From Coffea arabica (taxonomy: Eukaryota > Streptophyta > Magnoliopsida > Gentianales > Rubiaceae): a stretch of DNA of 64,000 bases. Below the pieces are notes generated by a model. The model ran no database searches and had not been told where the DNA came from. It was given only the letters and a program-made list of their open reading frames with translations. A program made the position numbers and the translations under genes. Position 1 is the first letter of the stretch. Every line of letters begins with the position of its first letter. Positions 26,362-37,784 of this stretch are shown in pieces. The stretch is from NCBI RefSeq assembly GCF_036785885.1, contig NC_092329.1, positions 1,116,001 to 1,180,000 on the forward strand. Direction: 5' to 3'.

Positions 26362-28524
26362 TCAGAGCAGTTGGGATGACGAACGATGATGGCCGTGCTG
26401 CTTTGCCTGATGAAGCAGTGCTCTGCGGGAAGGATGACGATGGTTCATCAATCTTGGGTGAGCCTCCTGGCCCTGGCCGTGGGCGTCATCAGCTCCGGCG
26501 ACCAAATGGGACAGAGCACTCATGGCATGGGCTTGTCTGGACATGATTGCGGTGGTTGAAGGATTCCGGCCTAACACAACAGCGTATCCGTCGTCGTACG
26601 AATCCATTCCTTGGGCCATGAGCTGCCATATTAAGCTTCCGCTCATGGTTCCTCCGCTCCTTGCATAGCCGTATGTTATTCTGTACACGTTGCTCATGTA
26701 ATCGTCTCTCGCTCTCAAGCTGTAGCCTGGATCTCTGCTGGACTTGCCAAATTCCGCGATGACTAGCGGCTTTTTCAGTATGGTCCTCGAGTCTTCCCAA
26801 TGGCTTGACATCCACCTCTGCATAAATACCAACTGTGCTTTGTCATCTTTTCCAGATAACCTGCCACCCAATGTATTAATATGTGAGATCATGTCGGCTT
26901 TTTAGGATGCGATTGGCATTTAAACTGAAATTAAAAGATTAACATTACGTTAAGAAGGAATTAATTATATCATGCTTGCTTTCCACAACGAATCTTCTGT
27001 CCCACACTCTGTGCCACTCTCTGTCCCACTTTTTATTATATTGCTATTTCTCCTACATAAATATCATGTTTTAATTCTTTTTTGTTTCCTTAAAATCCAA
27101 TAACTATTAATTACGTAAAAAATAAATACAACAGATTCAAAAAAGTAATATATAATAGAAATTAAAAAATATAGCAGAAAATTCATAAAAAATCTCATTT
27201 TGATTGCTAAAACCATGGGATTATTGGTTGATATAACTTTTTTTTTCTTCTTTTTTTTTTTTTTTTAATTTACCATTGATCTGGATATGCATGGATGGTG
27301 GCGAAATCAACGTCCCTGAGGAGATTGCTGCTTATGAAATCTGTTCCAACTTGGTAACCAGGATTAAATTGTTTCTTTTCGGGCTTTGTGTCCCCATAAA
27401 ATCCTTCCATGCCAATCTCCAGCAAGTGCTTCCGGTCCAATGACTTCACGAAACTTGCCATCTCTCGAGTCCATTCCTATGATCAACAACATTTCAACTC
27501 ATTCATTCATTCATTTCAGCACAATGTATTAAAAAAAAACTCTAACCAATATACATATTTCAAATGAAATGGTCGTGCCCGAAAAATGCACTACGGCAAC
27601 GAGTCCTCACATTGACTGTCCTTCCGGAGTAATCAGCTTGGCAGCGGGGCTCGTTCACGAGTTCCCATGCCATGATTGTGGGATCATCCCTGTACGAAAT
27701 TCTTGTAATTGTGTTGAACCTTGTCACCACTCTCTGCAAACGCGAACCATATGTACATTTCCCAAAAAAAAAAAAAAGCATTATTCGTCCAGATTAAAGA
27801 AAATAAATCTGGAAGACGTGCATGGAAACATAATTACCGACTCTTAATTGCAGCTTTCTCTTAGTCTTACCCTGATGTGATCTTTGTAGTAGCCTTTGAT
27901 GGTGGGATGCGTGTAGAAATCATCGTCACCGTTGACGTGTGCTCCTGCATTTCGAGCCCACTGAGCATACTGCCTTCTACCCCCAAAGTCATTGTAATTG
28001 TTCACAAAACTCAATATCAAACGAATTCCATGCTTCTTTGCCTCAGAAATCGCAAAATCCAGCGCCTGTATAGTGGTATACCACGTACACCAGCATTATA
28101 ATTAAGCTAGCTAGTTGCAATACAAAAATAGAAGTGCTTGAAAAAAATAATAATAATGAACCTGAAAAACACGTTCATCATAAATTCCAGGTGATATTTG
28201 AAGTGCACGGTCGCCTCCATCGCCGAAAGCCCAGGTTCTGCATACCGAGAGACCGGCAGCGGAGGCATCTCTCAACACTTCAGACACTTTATGCCTCTCG
28301 CTAGGGTCAGCGGCTACGTGCATCAGCCAATAGGAATTGAATCCATTGAAGAGAAATGGTGAGCCATTCAGAACAAAACGAGGACCCTGAGTCCTAACAA
28401 ATCCTGCACCATTTCTTGCAACCGTACTACCGCTAGCTTCACAAGCAAGAACTAGTAACAGTAGTGCTACCAGTGCAGCAGCTAGTCCAAAAAGATGGCT
28501 TATTCTTCTACTACAACTTGCCAT
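26362..28524 (-). CDS. Mannan endo-1,4-beta-mannosidase (GH5), 5 exons, 460 aa
   Basis: Exons on the minus strand: 28524-28162, 28065-27871, 27733-27611, 27476-27274, 26860-26362 (461 codons with stop). A strong signal peptide ([19 protein letters not shown]) marks it as secreted. The acid/base Glu is in WELVNEPRC (about E214) and the nucleophile Glu in VIAEFGKSS (about E331). Exons 2, 3 and 4 are 195, 123 and 203 bases, exactly as in the mannanase at 15249-17173, so the two genes share an ancestor. It differs by a longer C-terminal tail of about 35 residues rich in His, Arg and Gln (for example [20 protein letters not shown]) after the catalytic domain. The role in wall mannan breakdown is inferred from the family. 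Confidence 0.94.
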
Positions 28525-28633
28525 TGATTGATGGACACAATAGAATGATGTGTGTTGCTATAATGCTGGAGGCTGTTAATTTGAGTGGTTGATGACTGAC
28601 GAGGGGGATATGATGAATTGTGGGAGGAGGGCG

Positions 28634-28644
28634 CTATTTATAAG
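28634..28644 (-). promoter_or_regulatory. Probable TATA box of the second mannanase gene
   Basis: The minus strand reads CTTATAAATAG about 110 bases upstream of the ATG at 28524, a good TATA-box match at a normal distance. Confidence 0.6.
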
Positions 28645-30100
28645 GTGCTGATGATAAGAAGAGTTGCTAAAAATAGAAAACCTAGCGGCGGAAGTTAAGT
28701 AGGTTTTCCGGTGACGGTGGTTTGCTAAATTGATTTAACTATGGAGATTCGTTCGATGATGCATCATGCATGCAGGGGTGGGGTATCACTATCACGTAAA
28801 GTGGGGTGAGAAGAAAGAGTATGAGAATAGAGACAGAGAGAGAGTTGATTGGTTGAAAGCCGAACGTCTGCCGAAGAATTCATGGGATTGAGGTTTTGCG
28901 AAAGGTTGACGAGGGAAAAAAACAAAAACAAAGAAAGGCCGGAGGGGCTGCTAAATATAGCTGATTTGCTTATCCCATGTGGTTGGTTTAATTTGATCCT
29001 TGAATTATGGATGGTATTCTTAAAATTCATATTGCTACGGCAAGAGTTGTTACCCTACCGAATTTTTAACGAATACTGCCATACAAATTAAAGAGATCGA
29101 TCATACTCATTCATGATGAAGAAGAGCGCATAGCTCTTGCCACCAAAAAATGGGGAAAAAAGAAACAAGAAAAGGTGGCACATAGATTTGAAGTTGATCG
29201 TCATGATATATGTGGATGAACGTCCTTGACCATCTTTGCTTCAGGGAGTGACCATCTGATTCTGATCTTAGATGGGGAATTCAAGAAACTCGTCTTTCTT
29301 TTTTGCTATATCTGTTCTAGTTTGTTTTGTGCACGCATTGTACTTGTAGCTGCAGGTTGATCATGTGGGAAAATCTGAATAACTTCCCGCTTTAGGTTGA
29401 TCACGTACGTACCCATCTCATGTAGTTTGAGTTTGAGGGCAACATCACAGATTAATTTAACCATTGCACTCCTGGCAAAAGACTAATAATTACTTATCCT
29501 TTTATATGAGTTGCTGATTCCAGAGAAACTTTTACGTGCTTCTCCTTTTGAGGATAACGATTAGATGTTTATTGATGGAGAAAAGACCAAGATAAATTCA
29601 GCGATGTTCTTGAGTAGCAGACAGCGCTACTGGATTTCTTTTAATTTTCCTTGTTATTTTGCTGTGGCTAGCAAATAGCAGTAATTAATGGTTCCATGCA
29701 AGAAGAACTTGTATCCACATTTGCATTTGGCGGACAGTCCATATATAGCCATCCTCTCTTCGTTGCCGTCAAGGCAATGTAATACTTTTACTAAAATTAA
29801 TGCAGATAGGCATGGAGGTAAGTCTACTAGCGCAGAAAGCCAAGGAGAAATTGACTGGTATTGGGAAAAGAATGTAAGGTTAAATAACCTGTTAAAAAGA
29901 GAAAACCCGGGCCGGTAGTATGGCGCCGGCAACGGCGAGTATAATGAAATTAGGGACCCATGGACACATCATATCATCTGCAACAACTTGAGTTGGTCCG
30001 TGTTACTCTCTCTCTCTCCGTGGACTGGTCAGAGGGTGCTGTCATCTGCTTCTTCTTCCAAATTCCACGGCTCTTCTGTCTATCTAGCTCAAGCGCTGCA
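28645..30100. other. Intergenic, no gene seen
   Basis: AT-rich spacer upstream of the second mannanase. A CT microsatellite lies at about 30008-30018. Short open frames here have no protein character that I recognise. Confidence 0.45.
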
Positions 30101-30117
30101 AACGAATCCTAAGTTGG

Positions 30118-30209
30118 AACTCAATTCCAACTCGATCAATATCAAATTTGAATTGATTAAATTGACTTCGAGTTCAAAAGTATTAAATTGGTTAGTTCGT
30201 GCATACTCG

Positions 30210-30263
<54 letters not shown>

Positions 30264-30480
30264 TTAATAGTAAAATTATATATATTTATAATATTTATTA
30301 AAAAATTATTATTTTATTTATTTTTTAAAAATAAAATAATTATTTTTTTATTTTTTTAACCTCGAGCTTGAGCTTTGACATTTTGAACTCATCGATCTCG
30401 AACTCGAGTTCAAATTTCGTAAAATAATACTAAAATTCGATTCGATTAGATCAAAACTCTACTTGCTTAATTACACTCGT
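30118..30480. repeat. CTCGAG-type repeat with a long AT microsatellite
   Basis: A 50-base (TA)n run at 30211-30260 sits inside a segment with scattered CTCGAGCTTGAG, GAACTCGAGTTC and GATTAGAT blocks. The same style of sequence recurs at 46080-46450, suggesting two diverged members of a MITE-like family. No clean ends or target duplication were found here. Confidence 0.45.
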
Positions 30481-31621
30481 ACTTCGGTTTTCACCAACAA
30501 AGACTTCAATTGAAATTCAGAAGTATATTATCGTTCAAACTTCAAAGTACAATTGCAATCTGTACTGGTATAATTACATTTAGGATTCTCATAGGAGATA
30601 GATGTATCATTTGATAGAAGCATCGTCTTTTTTTTTCCCTTTTCTTTTTATGGGTTAGAAAAGGATCAACATCCATATAAAAAGTTCAAAAGGAACTCTT
30701 TTAAGTAAGACTGTCATTATTGGCCAACCGAGGCTCAAATCACAATTATAGACAAGGTGATATATATTCTTTTTTGTGCTATATTGCACTACAAAGCTAT
30801 TTATCCTTCTGTTGGTGTTATTACTCTCGTAGTATAAAACTTTCATTGAAAGTCTATCATTCTTTTACACAATCACCATTTAACTAAACATGTCAAATCA
30901 TCAGTTGGTTGGTTCTATTAGAATCTTCTGCGTGTGCATATTACCTGGTTAAGCAGTTTGAGCCCTAATTGGATTTATACAGTAATTTTTGTTGTAGAGA
31001 TACTGCATTTCACATGGTAATGAGATTTTATGGATTGACTAAACTAGATTAAATTTACTTTTCACTTGGTAACAAGATTGTATCAATTGATTAAACTAGA
31101 TTAAATTCATTCGAATAACACTCTGTCTTGCTCTTGAATTAATGAATTGATTAACCGCTGGTACCAAAAAAAAAAAAAAACAAAGTAATAGAAGGATCAA
31201 GACAAGAATATAAAATAGGGAAATTTATACTGGTTCTGACCATTTTTTATCCCACTTTCTATCTCTCTTAACTGTTTATCCTTCCATAATAATTTTGATT
31301 TTTTATTTTCTTTTTCGTGTTCCTTGTGTCCATATCTGATTTTCTTAAATATTTACCAGTTAAACATGTCAGTCAATGGCTTCTATGATTTTCAGTGGCA
31401 TGCCACTGATGTTCTATTGGCCACTGCCATGATGTGTACTTTTTGCCTTGGATTGGTGTTTAGCACATTAGAATAAGTGTACTGAATGTTTTCAAGCCAT
31501 TTACACACTTTTAATGATATCTACAACAATTAACTACACAAGTAACAATTAAAAAACCTATAAAGTATGTTAGTAGAGGTTCGATGCAAGATACTGGACC
31601 TATATCAATTGAAGAATAATG
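30481..31621. other. Intergenic, short internal repeat only
   Basis: No gene. At about 31009-31115 a unit containing TGACTAAACTAGATTAAATT occurs twice with changes (TTTCACATGGTAATGAGATT and TTTTCACTTGGTAACAAGATT precede the two copies). The rest is AT-rich spacer. Confidence 0.45.
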
Positions 31622-31905
31622 GCCTGGTTTGGCAAGCAAGTTTTTAGCCAAACTTGTCTGCTACAAGTTTTTTAAAGCTTTAACTACATCAAACTTAAAA
31701 AAATTTTCAAAAATTTTAAACTATATACTTCAAAATATCCAAAAATTTACATACATCAAAAATTTTTTCTACAACTACTTTTACAGTAAAGTTTTAGACA
31801 AACACCCAAAACACTCACTTTGCAAAACGGGTGCAAGGAAAACTAAGCATTTGCTTATAGAATTGGACCTATATGTATTGCTTGCTTTTATACTAACCAA
31901 ACCCC
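31622..31905. mobile_element. MITE-like element
   Basis: The segment starts GGCCTGGTTTGGCAAGCAAG and ends near ACTAACCAAACCCC, so the ends share an inverted GGTTTGG/CCAAACC core as in Tourist- or hAT-type MITEs. It is AT-rich inside and non-coding. I could not settle the target duplication, so the ends are approximate. Confidence 0.45.
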
Positions 31906-32056
31906 AAAAAAAAAAAAAAAAAAGGATAGAACCTCTTTATCCCATTTCATGAACATAGATACATTTTTTGCATAGTCATTGAGCCATGAGAGACTTGGGG
32001 GAGGAAATGCCCTTATTTACCCATGAAAGACTCAAGGGAGTAACTTACAGTAAAAG

Positions 32057-32276
32057 CAGTGAGGTTAGCCTCAGAAAAAAGTAAGAGAACAGAATTGGAA
32101 TAACATTGAGCTTCATGCGTCAACTCAGAATCGAGGATCCAAATCACGATGCACTCGCAAGCATACGTGTGTTAGAAGATATCCTAAGTTTGCTATCTGA
32201 TTTGTCATGCTCCTTTTCCTTTGCAACTAGAAAAGTAAACCGTATAGCTAAAGGTATATATGGCTTATTTTGCTAG
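32057..32276 (+). pseudogene. Decayed LINE-type RNase H-like (RVT_3) fragment
   Basis: Two short stretches resemble the RNase H-like domain that ends many plant LINE ORF2 proteins. The first reads AVRLASEKSKRTELE (32057-32101); the second, in another frame, reads HDALASIRVLEDILSLL and then SFSFATRKVNRIAKGIY (32115-32273). A frameshift and a stop lie between them. The catalytic acidic residues cannot be placed. It could instead be a host gene relic with the same domain. The match is weak and rests on pattern memory alone. Confidence 0.4.
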
Positions 32277-32279
32277 AGA

Positions 32280-33070
32280 TGTTAGATGTGATGCAGTGTG
32301 GAAAGATTCCCAGCTATCTCCGTTGGATTGCTAGAAAAAGCATACAGACAGCAAGTTAGTTAGCCAGTATTGCAAAGTATAAAGTACTTTTGTGAATATG
32401 TTGACACACACAAAAATGGACCTCATCGATGACCTACTTTATTTATCTACTCTACCATCCATAGAATGTTCATAGTCTGAGTTCGTTGTAGATGTGATTT
32501 AAGTAGCATCATTTTATATATTTCTCATGTCAAATCAAATGAACTTTCTATGCATCAGTGATATTCACCACGTCTCCCTCAAGCACAATTGCTTTATCGG
32601 AAAATCATTCTAGATGCCAAATTAATGCCTTTTATCATGGCCATCATTCATCTCTGCAACCTCAAGTCTCACAATTCTCAGGCATTGGAATAGGAGGACT
32701 TTAAACATATAGGAAGAGGTTTTTGCGAAGAAGAATTTTTGTGGATAAGAAGCAGCCTGCAAATATTAGTTAAAGCAAAAGCAAGAATATATTACTTTCT
32801 TTAGCTTAACGTTTTAAAGTCTATTTTGATGTCATTGTGCTGTTAATTTTTAGCTAATTCAAGAAGTACTGGAAGAAAGAATAAAAATAAAAAGTTCCTA
32901 GGCATAAAGATTCTATTTTATCAATGTTCACCAAAAACAATAATGATTGCCAAACTTTAATATAGTTAAGCGTAGATGGAATTCACGAGAAGCAAATATG
33001 ATATTATGGATCGGTAGTTTTAAATGGAGGGAGTGTAAGTAAGAAATTTCGAATTCGAATTCTTCCACTC
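32280..33070. other. Intergenic, no gene seen
   Basis: AT-rich spacer. A TTTCGAATTCGAATTC palindrome near 33048-33063 precedes the foldback repeat. No coding signal. Confidence 0.4.
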
Positions 33071-33088
33071 ACACTATATACCCTATTA

Positions 33089-34125
33089 ACGTTCGGTGTC
33101 ACTATCAATTTCTCCCTTAACGTTATCTTTTTGTCATTTTATCCCTAAAACTAGTGGTCAAATTTAACGGAGTTTGTTAATTAAAGTAAAAAAGACAAGT
33201 TTAGCCCTTAAAGTTATTATCATTTTACCCTCATAAACTATAGTCTCATTATCAATTTACCTTATAGAGTTATTTCTTAGACAATTTATTCCACCATTAA
33301 ACCAACTTAACAAGTTTAAAAACTTTAGAAAAAAGTACTCTCCTCTCTGTATAATAAAAATAATAAAAAATTTAGAATGACTCTTCCCCTCTTTAGTATC
33401 AAGAAAAAAAGTCAATGTATTAATTTCTTTCTTCTTGGCAATCTTATTAATATTAAAAAAAAGAAAGATCGGAAGGGGGAGGGAGAGGGGGAGAGAGAGA
33501 TAGATAGAGAGAGCTCAATTCTTTTTTTAGAAAGTACAAATAAGAAAGAATTAAATACTTTTATTATTTTAAAATTATTTTACTTTACTATTTACCACCA
33601 GATTTCAATTCTAATTCCAATAATCTTAAATTAATACGATAATGTTAGACTTTTTTTTTTCTTTGCAAAATCTAATTTTCTCTCTCCTTCTTTCCTATCT
33701 CTTTTTCTTTTCATGGTATTAATAAGTATGAAAAAAGAAATTTGAGAAAACTCTTTTATTTTTATATTTTTGGATTTCTTAAAGTGAAAAAAAGAAGAAT
33801 AATCATTCTAAATTTTTTATTTTTAATTATATATATAAGGGTAAATATATTTAAAATTTTTTTACCATAATAGTTAGATTAACGATGAAGTACAATGCCA
33901 AGAAAATAATGTTAGGAATTAAATCGATTATATCACAATAATTTAAAGGAATAAAGTAATAATAACAGTGTAGTAATGTTATAGGACAAAAGGGTATTTT
34001 TGTCCAAAATTTCTTAACATGTTGAGTTCAATTACTTATGGGGGTAAAGTGACTAAAAGATAACGTTAGGAGATAAACTGATAGTAGTGATATAGTTTAA
34101 AGAGGTAAAGTGATAATAACCCTAA
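33089..34125. mobile_element. Foldback or MULE-like non-autonomous element
   Basis: Inverted arms are visible: the left at about 33089-33155 (containing CCTTAACGTTATCTTTTTGTC) and the right at about 34034-34125 (containing GACTAAAAGATAACGTTAGG and, further out, AAAGTGATAATAACCCT). The arms are imperfect and the left one looks shortened. The interior is AT-rich and non-coding, with a GA simple-repeat block at about 33475-33512. No target duplication could be set. Confidence 0.5.
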
Positions 34126-37100
34126 AAAAAAATAGTTGTGTTAATTGTAAACTGGTTCATTGTTAGTACTTTAATTATACTAATAAAGAAAGGAAGAAAA
34201 GTGTAATTGTAATCCAAAGACAAAATGTTGCCTTAGGTTTAATTAAATTTATATCCATTCAAGATGTCTTCTCCACGTGTCCACATTGTGTTAGTAAGGT
34301 TTTTATTATTTTTGCTAAAGAACAAGAAATGTTTTGATTCTCAAAATTGGTCTGTTAAACTAATCAATTTATATTAACTGAGTAAATACTAAATACAAGT
34401 CTGTGTTAAATTTTAAAATAATAATGTGCACTGCACTTCTAGTTCCGGGCATCGCAAAACTTTATTACGAATGTTGACATTAGTTTGGACCAGGCCAACG
34501 TCGTCGTAGATTTGTTTCCTCTTCTTAGATGCAGGAGCCCAATACCGCTTCCCTGGGCCCCCAGATCATCCGGTCATAACAAAGAGAATTCTACAAGTTA
34601 AGTTCTATATAACACAAATTTTTAAAGTAATTCATCAAACGCATGGTATTTAATATCCAAAAAAATATCAAACTTCTTTTCTTTTCCTTTTTTTTTTTTT
34701 TTTTGTCCCTCCTTGTTTTGGTCGGCAGTGAAGGTTGTTCAGGAGATAGATATTGAAGGTTACAAGTTAAAAGGATCCGCCGCTATTAAAGGGAAAAAAA
34801 TTGAAATGCAAATATTGCAATTTTTACAAGCTAAATAACAAAACCAGCATATAACAATGCCACGTTTAAAGAAAAGGGATAAAAAAAAAACACACACACA
34901 CACACGAAAAAGTAAGGATAATGTAATTAGTGCATGAGGAGGCGTAAAGCACCTGGAAAACGTATGGTTCATTTTTAGATTGCTTCATTTCATGAACACA
35001 ATTGCGTACTTGTTCTAGTATCTTTGCTTTGTGACAAAACAAATTACTTGTTCTAGTATCTTTGCTTTAGTTAGTGTGTGTGTGTGTGTGTGTATAATAA
35101 GGTCATTACCTTTGTAATCAGTCATTACCTTTGGTTGACACGCTCTCTATTTTTCAGATCAAATGAAAAGCAAAAGTTTTTCGTATTTAATGCTCCGGAG
35201 GCTAATCTTGAGCATTACATACAGCCAAGAAATACCCAACAAAAAAATAAAAGAGTAGCATTGTTTTACATATTGTACTGACAAAAATATCCATAAATTC
35301 CTCGCATTTATGGACCTTATGCAATTCACATACACTCACTCACTCGCTCGCATGCATGGTGAGATTTCAGTGAATGCCCGAAATGCATGCAGGGTAATCT
35401 TCAATTCAACTTTTGTATACAAGTCAAGGATTCAACAGTGACAGCGTGTATATAAAATCTACTCATTAGTAAATGTAGAAGTAGATTTTGGTGGACGTTT
35501 TTCAGTTTGATCACAATTAATGCTGCTAGTGTACAGAGATAATCCATGTTCTTTTTTAATTAAACTTCAAAATGACGTGCTTTTTACTACCGCCGCAATA
35601 TGTCCTTAATTTCAAAACTCGGAGTAGCTTTGTCCCCAAAATCAGGGGAACACTATCCATCAATTGATGATTAATCCGTCTCTGGACTTAGACCGGCGCG
35701 CATGCAAAAGACAATATCCAGATTCTAGGCCATTATTTATTATTCCTTCGTCTCATGCTCTCAGCCGTCAACTGTCCTCCACCTTACATTATTGATTATC
35801 CTTCTCCCCCCCCTCCCCCCCCCCCCCCCCACACCCCTCCTCCAAAAAAATAAAAAATGAAAATAATTCACATTAATCCATAATGTAATGTATGAACCTT
35901 TTTAGATTGAAGGACGTAAATGCCAACATTAAGTGGGGAACTTCTCTCTAAGTTTCTCCTCTTGTAAGCACCTTCGAATTAAAGGACCGTTGGTCACTAA
36001 CAAAGATTTTAAGTTTTGGTGGAGTAGCAAGTCAAATATTGCTTCCCATCAATGTGTCACTATATGTAACTTATTTTAAATCTACGCACCCGTCTGGTCC
36101 AATGATAGTTCGGTCTCTGTCGATTTTTCTAGGTCCCATCGGGCCTTTCTCCCCCCTCCCCCGATTCCTTCTAATCTAGGTTAGAATCGGAGTAGAAGTA
36201 AGGTGGACTAACTGTTGCCGTTTGATAAAAAAAAAAAAAAAAAAAAAACACGTTCGAATTTAATGCCAAATGGTTACTTGAAATTCTGAATTGATGTCCA
36301 GATTCCTTTTTGATTTATCTCATCAAATTTTTTGACATCCCCAAGCATATGCTATAAAGTAATTGCACAATCCACGGGCGGGTTCTTCGACTCTTTTGAA
36401 AAAATGGTGCTTTTTTTGGTCGAGAAAGGAAAAAAATTCTTTCTTTTTTTTGCTAACCAAAGATGCGTTCCCAAGAGAGTACCATAATCAAGAAAGGTAA
36501 GCAATGAGGTCCCGGAAAAGCAATCACTATTTTAGTCCCAATCTCAATTACACTGTCAATTAAAATCAACTTTATTTGGAGCCGATATCGTAGCGCGATC
36601 CACGGCAGCGGCTGAGAGAGGCCCCAAACCAAGCGTCATTCGCGCCTTCCCTTTCTTACGTTACTTACTTACTTACACGCTTCTCTAGAAAAGCGGCAGG
36701 CAGGCAGTTGTTCTTCCGGTATTTCCGTTTTCTTCTTCTTTTTTTTCCCCCGGAGCAAATTAATGACTCAATCCGAATTCTGAACAAAAAGAATATGTCA
36801 TCATCATTGATGCTGTTCTTACTAGACACCCCTCAAAATCGTCTCATAATTTGCATTCATGACACCCCTCAAAATCTTTTTTAAGTACTAACCTATATGA
36901 TATCAGTAGTGCTCTCTATTCAACTAAAATCATCCTTCACACCTTCTACTGCCTACGATTTGCCTTTGAGACGTCCCAAATTACAAAAGGTTCAAGTATT
37001 AATACGTAGAAAAGCGAAGTGAAGGTGAAAAAAATGATCAAAAGAAAGAAACATTAGTAATTTTGTTCTCATGATGACTTGCTCGTATTAATGAGTGCAT

Positions 37101-37600
37101 GCATGCTCTCAAAATGCAGTAGTCAACAATTTTCTCAAGGAAGAAATGAATTAAGTGACATGAAATAAACGAATACAAGTGATAGGTCTTAAATTCGACC
37201 CCTCACACTTACACTATTTTTTTTTTAAAAAAAGGCCAACAGTTAGACAAATCCCACATTGTCCAAAGCTCAATGCTTCAACTACTTGTTGACCATTTTT
37301 GTTAGACTATCGTAGATAAGTATCATTTTTGGAGTCGAGCAAGGAGGAAAACGAGATGCTATAGCTTCCCAATTTCTTTTCTTTTTACTACTAGTTTTAA
37401 AGCTATAATAGCTACCCAATTTTCTAAATTTGCATTCAATTCCTAGCCGACTCCATGATCGAGTTTTACTACAACTGTTCAATTTTGATTTTTGGCAAAA
37501 GAATCCGGTTCAACCATAATGAAAACCGGTATTTGACAGGTATATATATATATATAACAAAAATGAAGGATTGAATGAATGTAAAGCCTAAATTTACGTG
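34126..37600. other. Intergenic, simple repeats only
   Basis: About 3.5 kb without a supported gene. It holds a CA run (34891-34905), a GT run (35074-35094), a direct repeat of ACTTGTTCTAGTATCTTTGC at about 35008 and 35046, a C-rich tract (about 35804-35830), an A tract (36227-36247) and a TTAC run near 36660. CACCCCTCAAAATC occurs twice near 36829 and 36863. Confidence 0.5.
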
Positions 37601-37631
37601 AGGGGTGATTGGATTGGATTTCCAAGCCCTC

Positions 37632-37639
37632 TATATAAA
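37632..37639 (+). promoter_or_regulatory. TATA box of the GH9 gene
   Basis: CTCTATATAAAGG is a near-perfect plant TATA box, about 150 bases before the ATG at 37785. Between them lies a pyrimidine tract made of CCCCT units (about 37734-37765), which would fall in the leader. Confidence 0.7.
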
Positions 37640-37784
37640 GGGTCCTCCTGAATTCCTTCTAAACTAACATGCATTGACCAAGATTACATTACAATACAAG
37701 CGGCCATTGCACGCTTGAAAAATAAACCAAACCTCCCCTCTCCCCCTCCCCTCTCCCCCTCCCCCAAGCGCAAGCAAAGAAGCA

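Noticed and set aside
33040-33070. tRNA B-box-like TTCGAATTCGAA as a tRNA gene
   Set aside because: No A box, acceptor stem or cloverleaf fits around it; it is a short palindrome.
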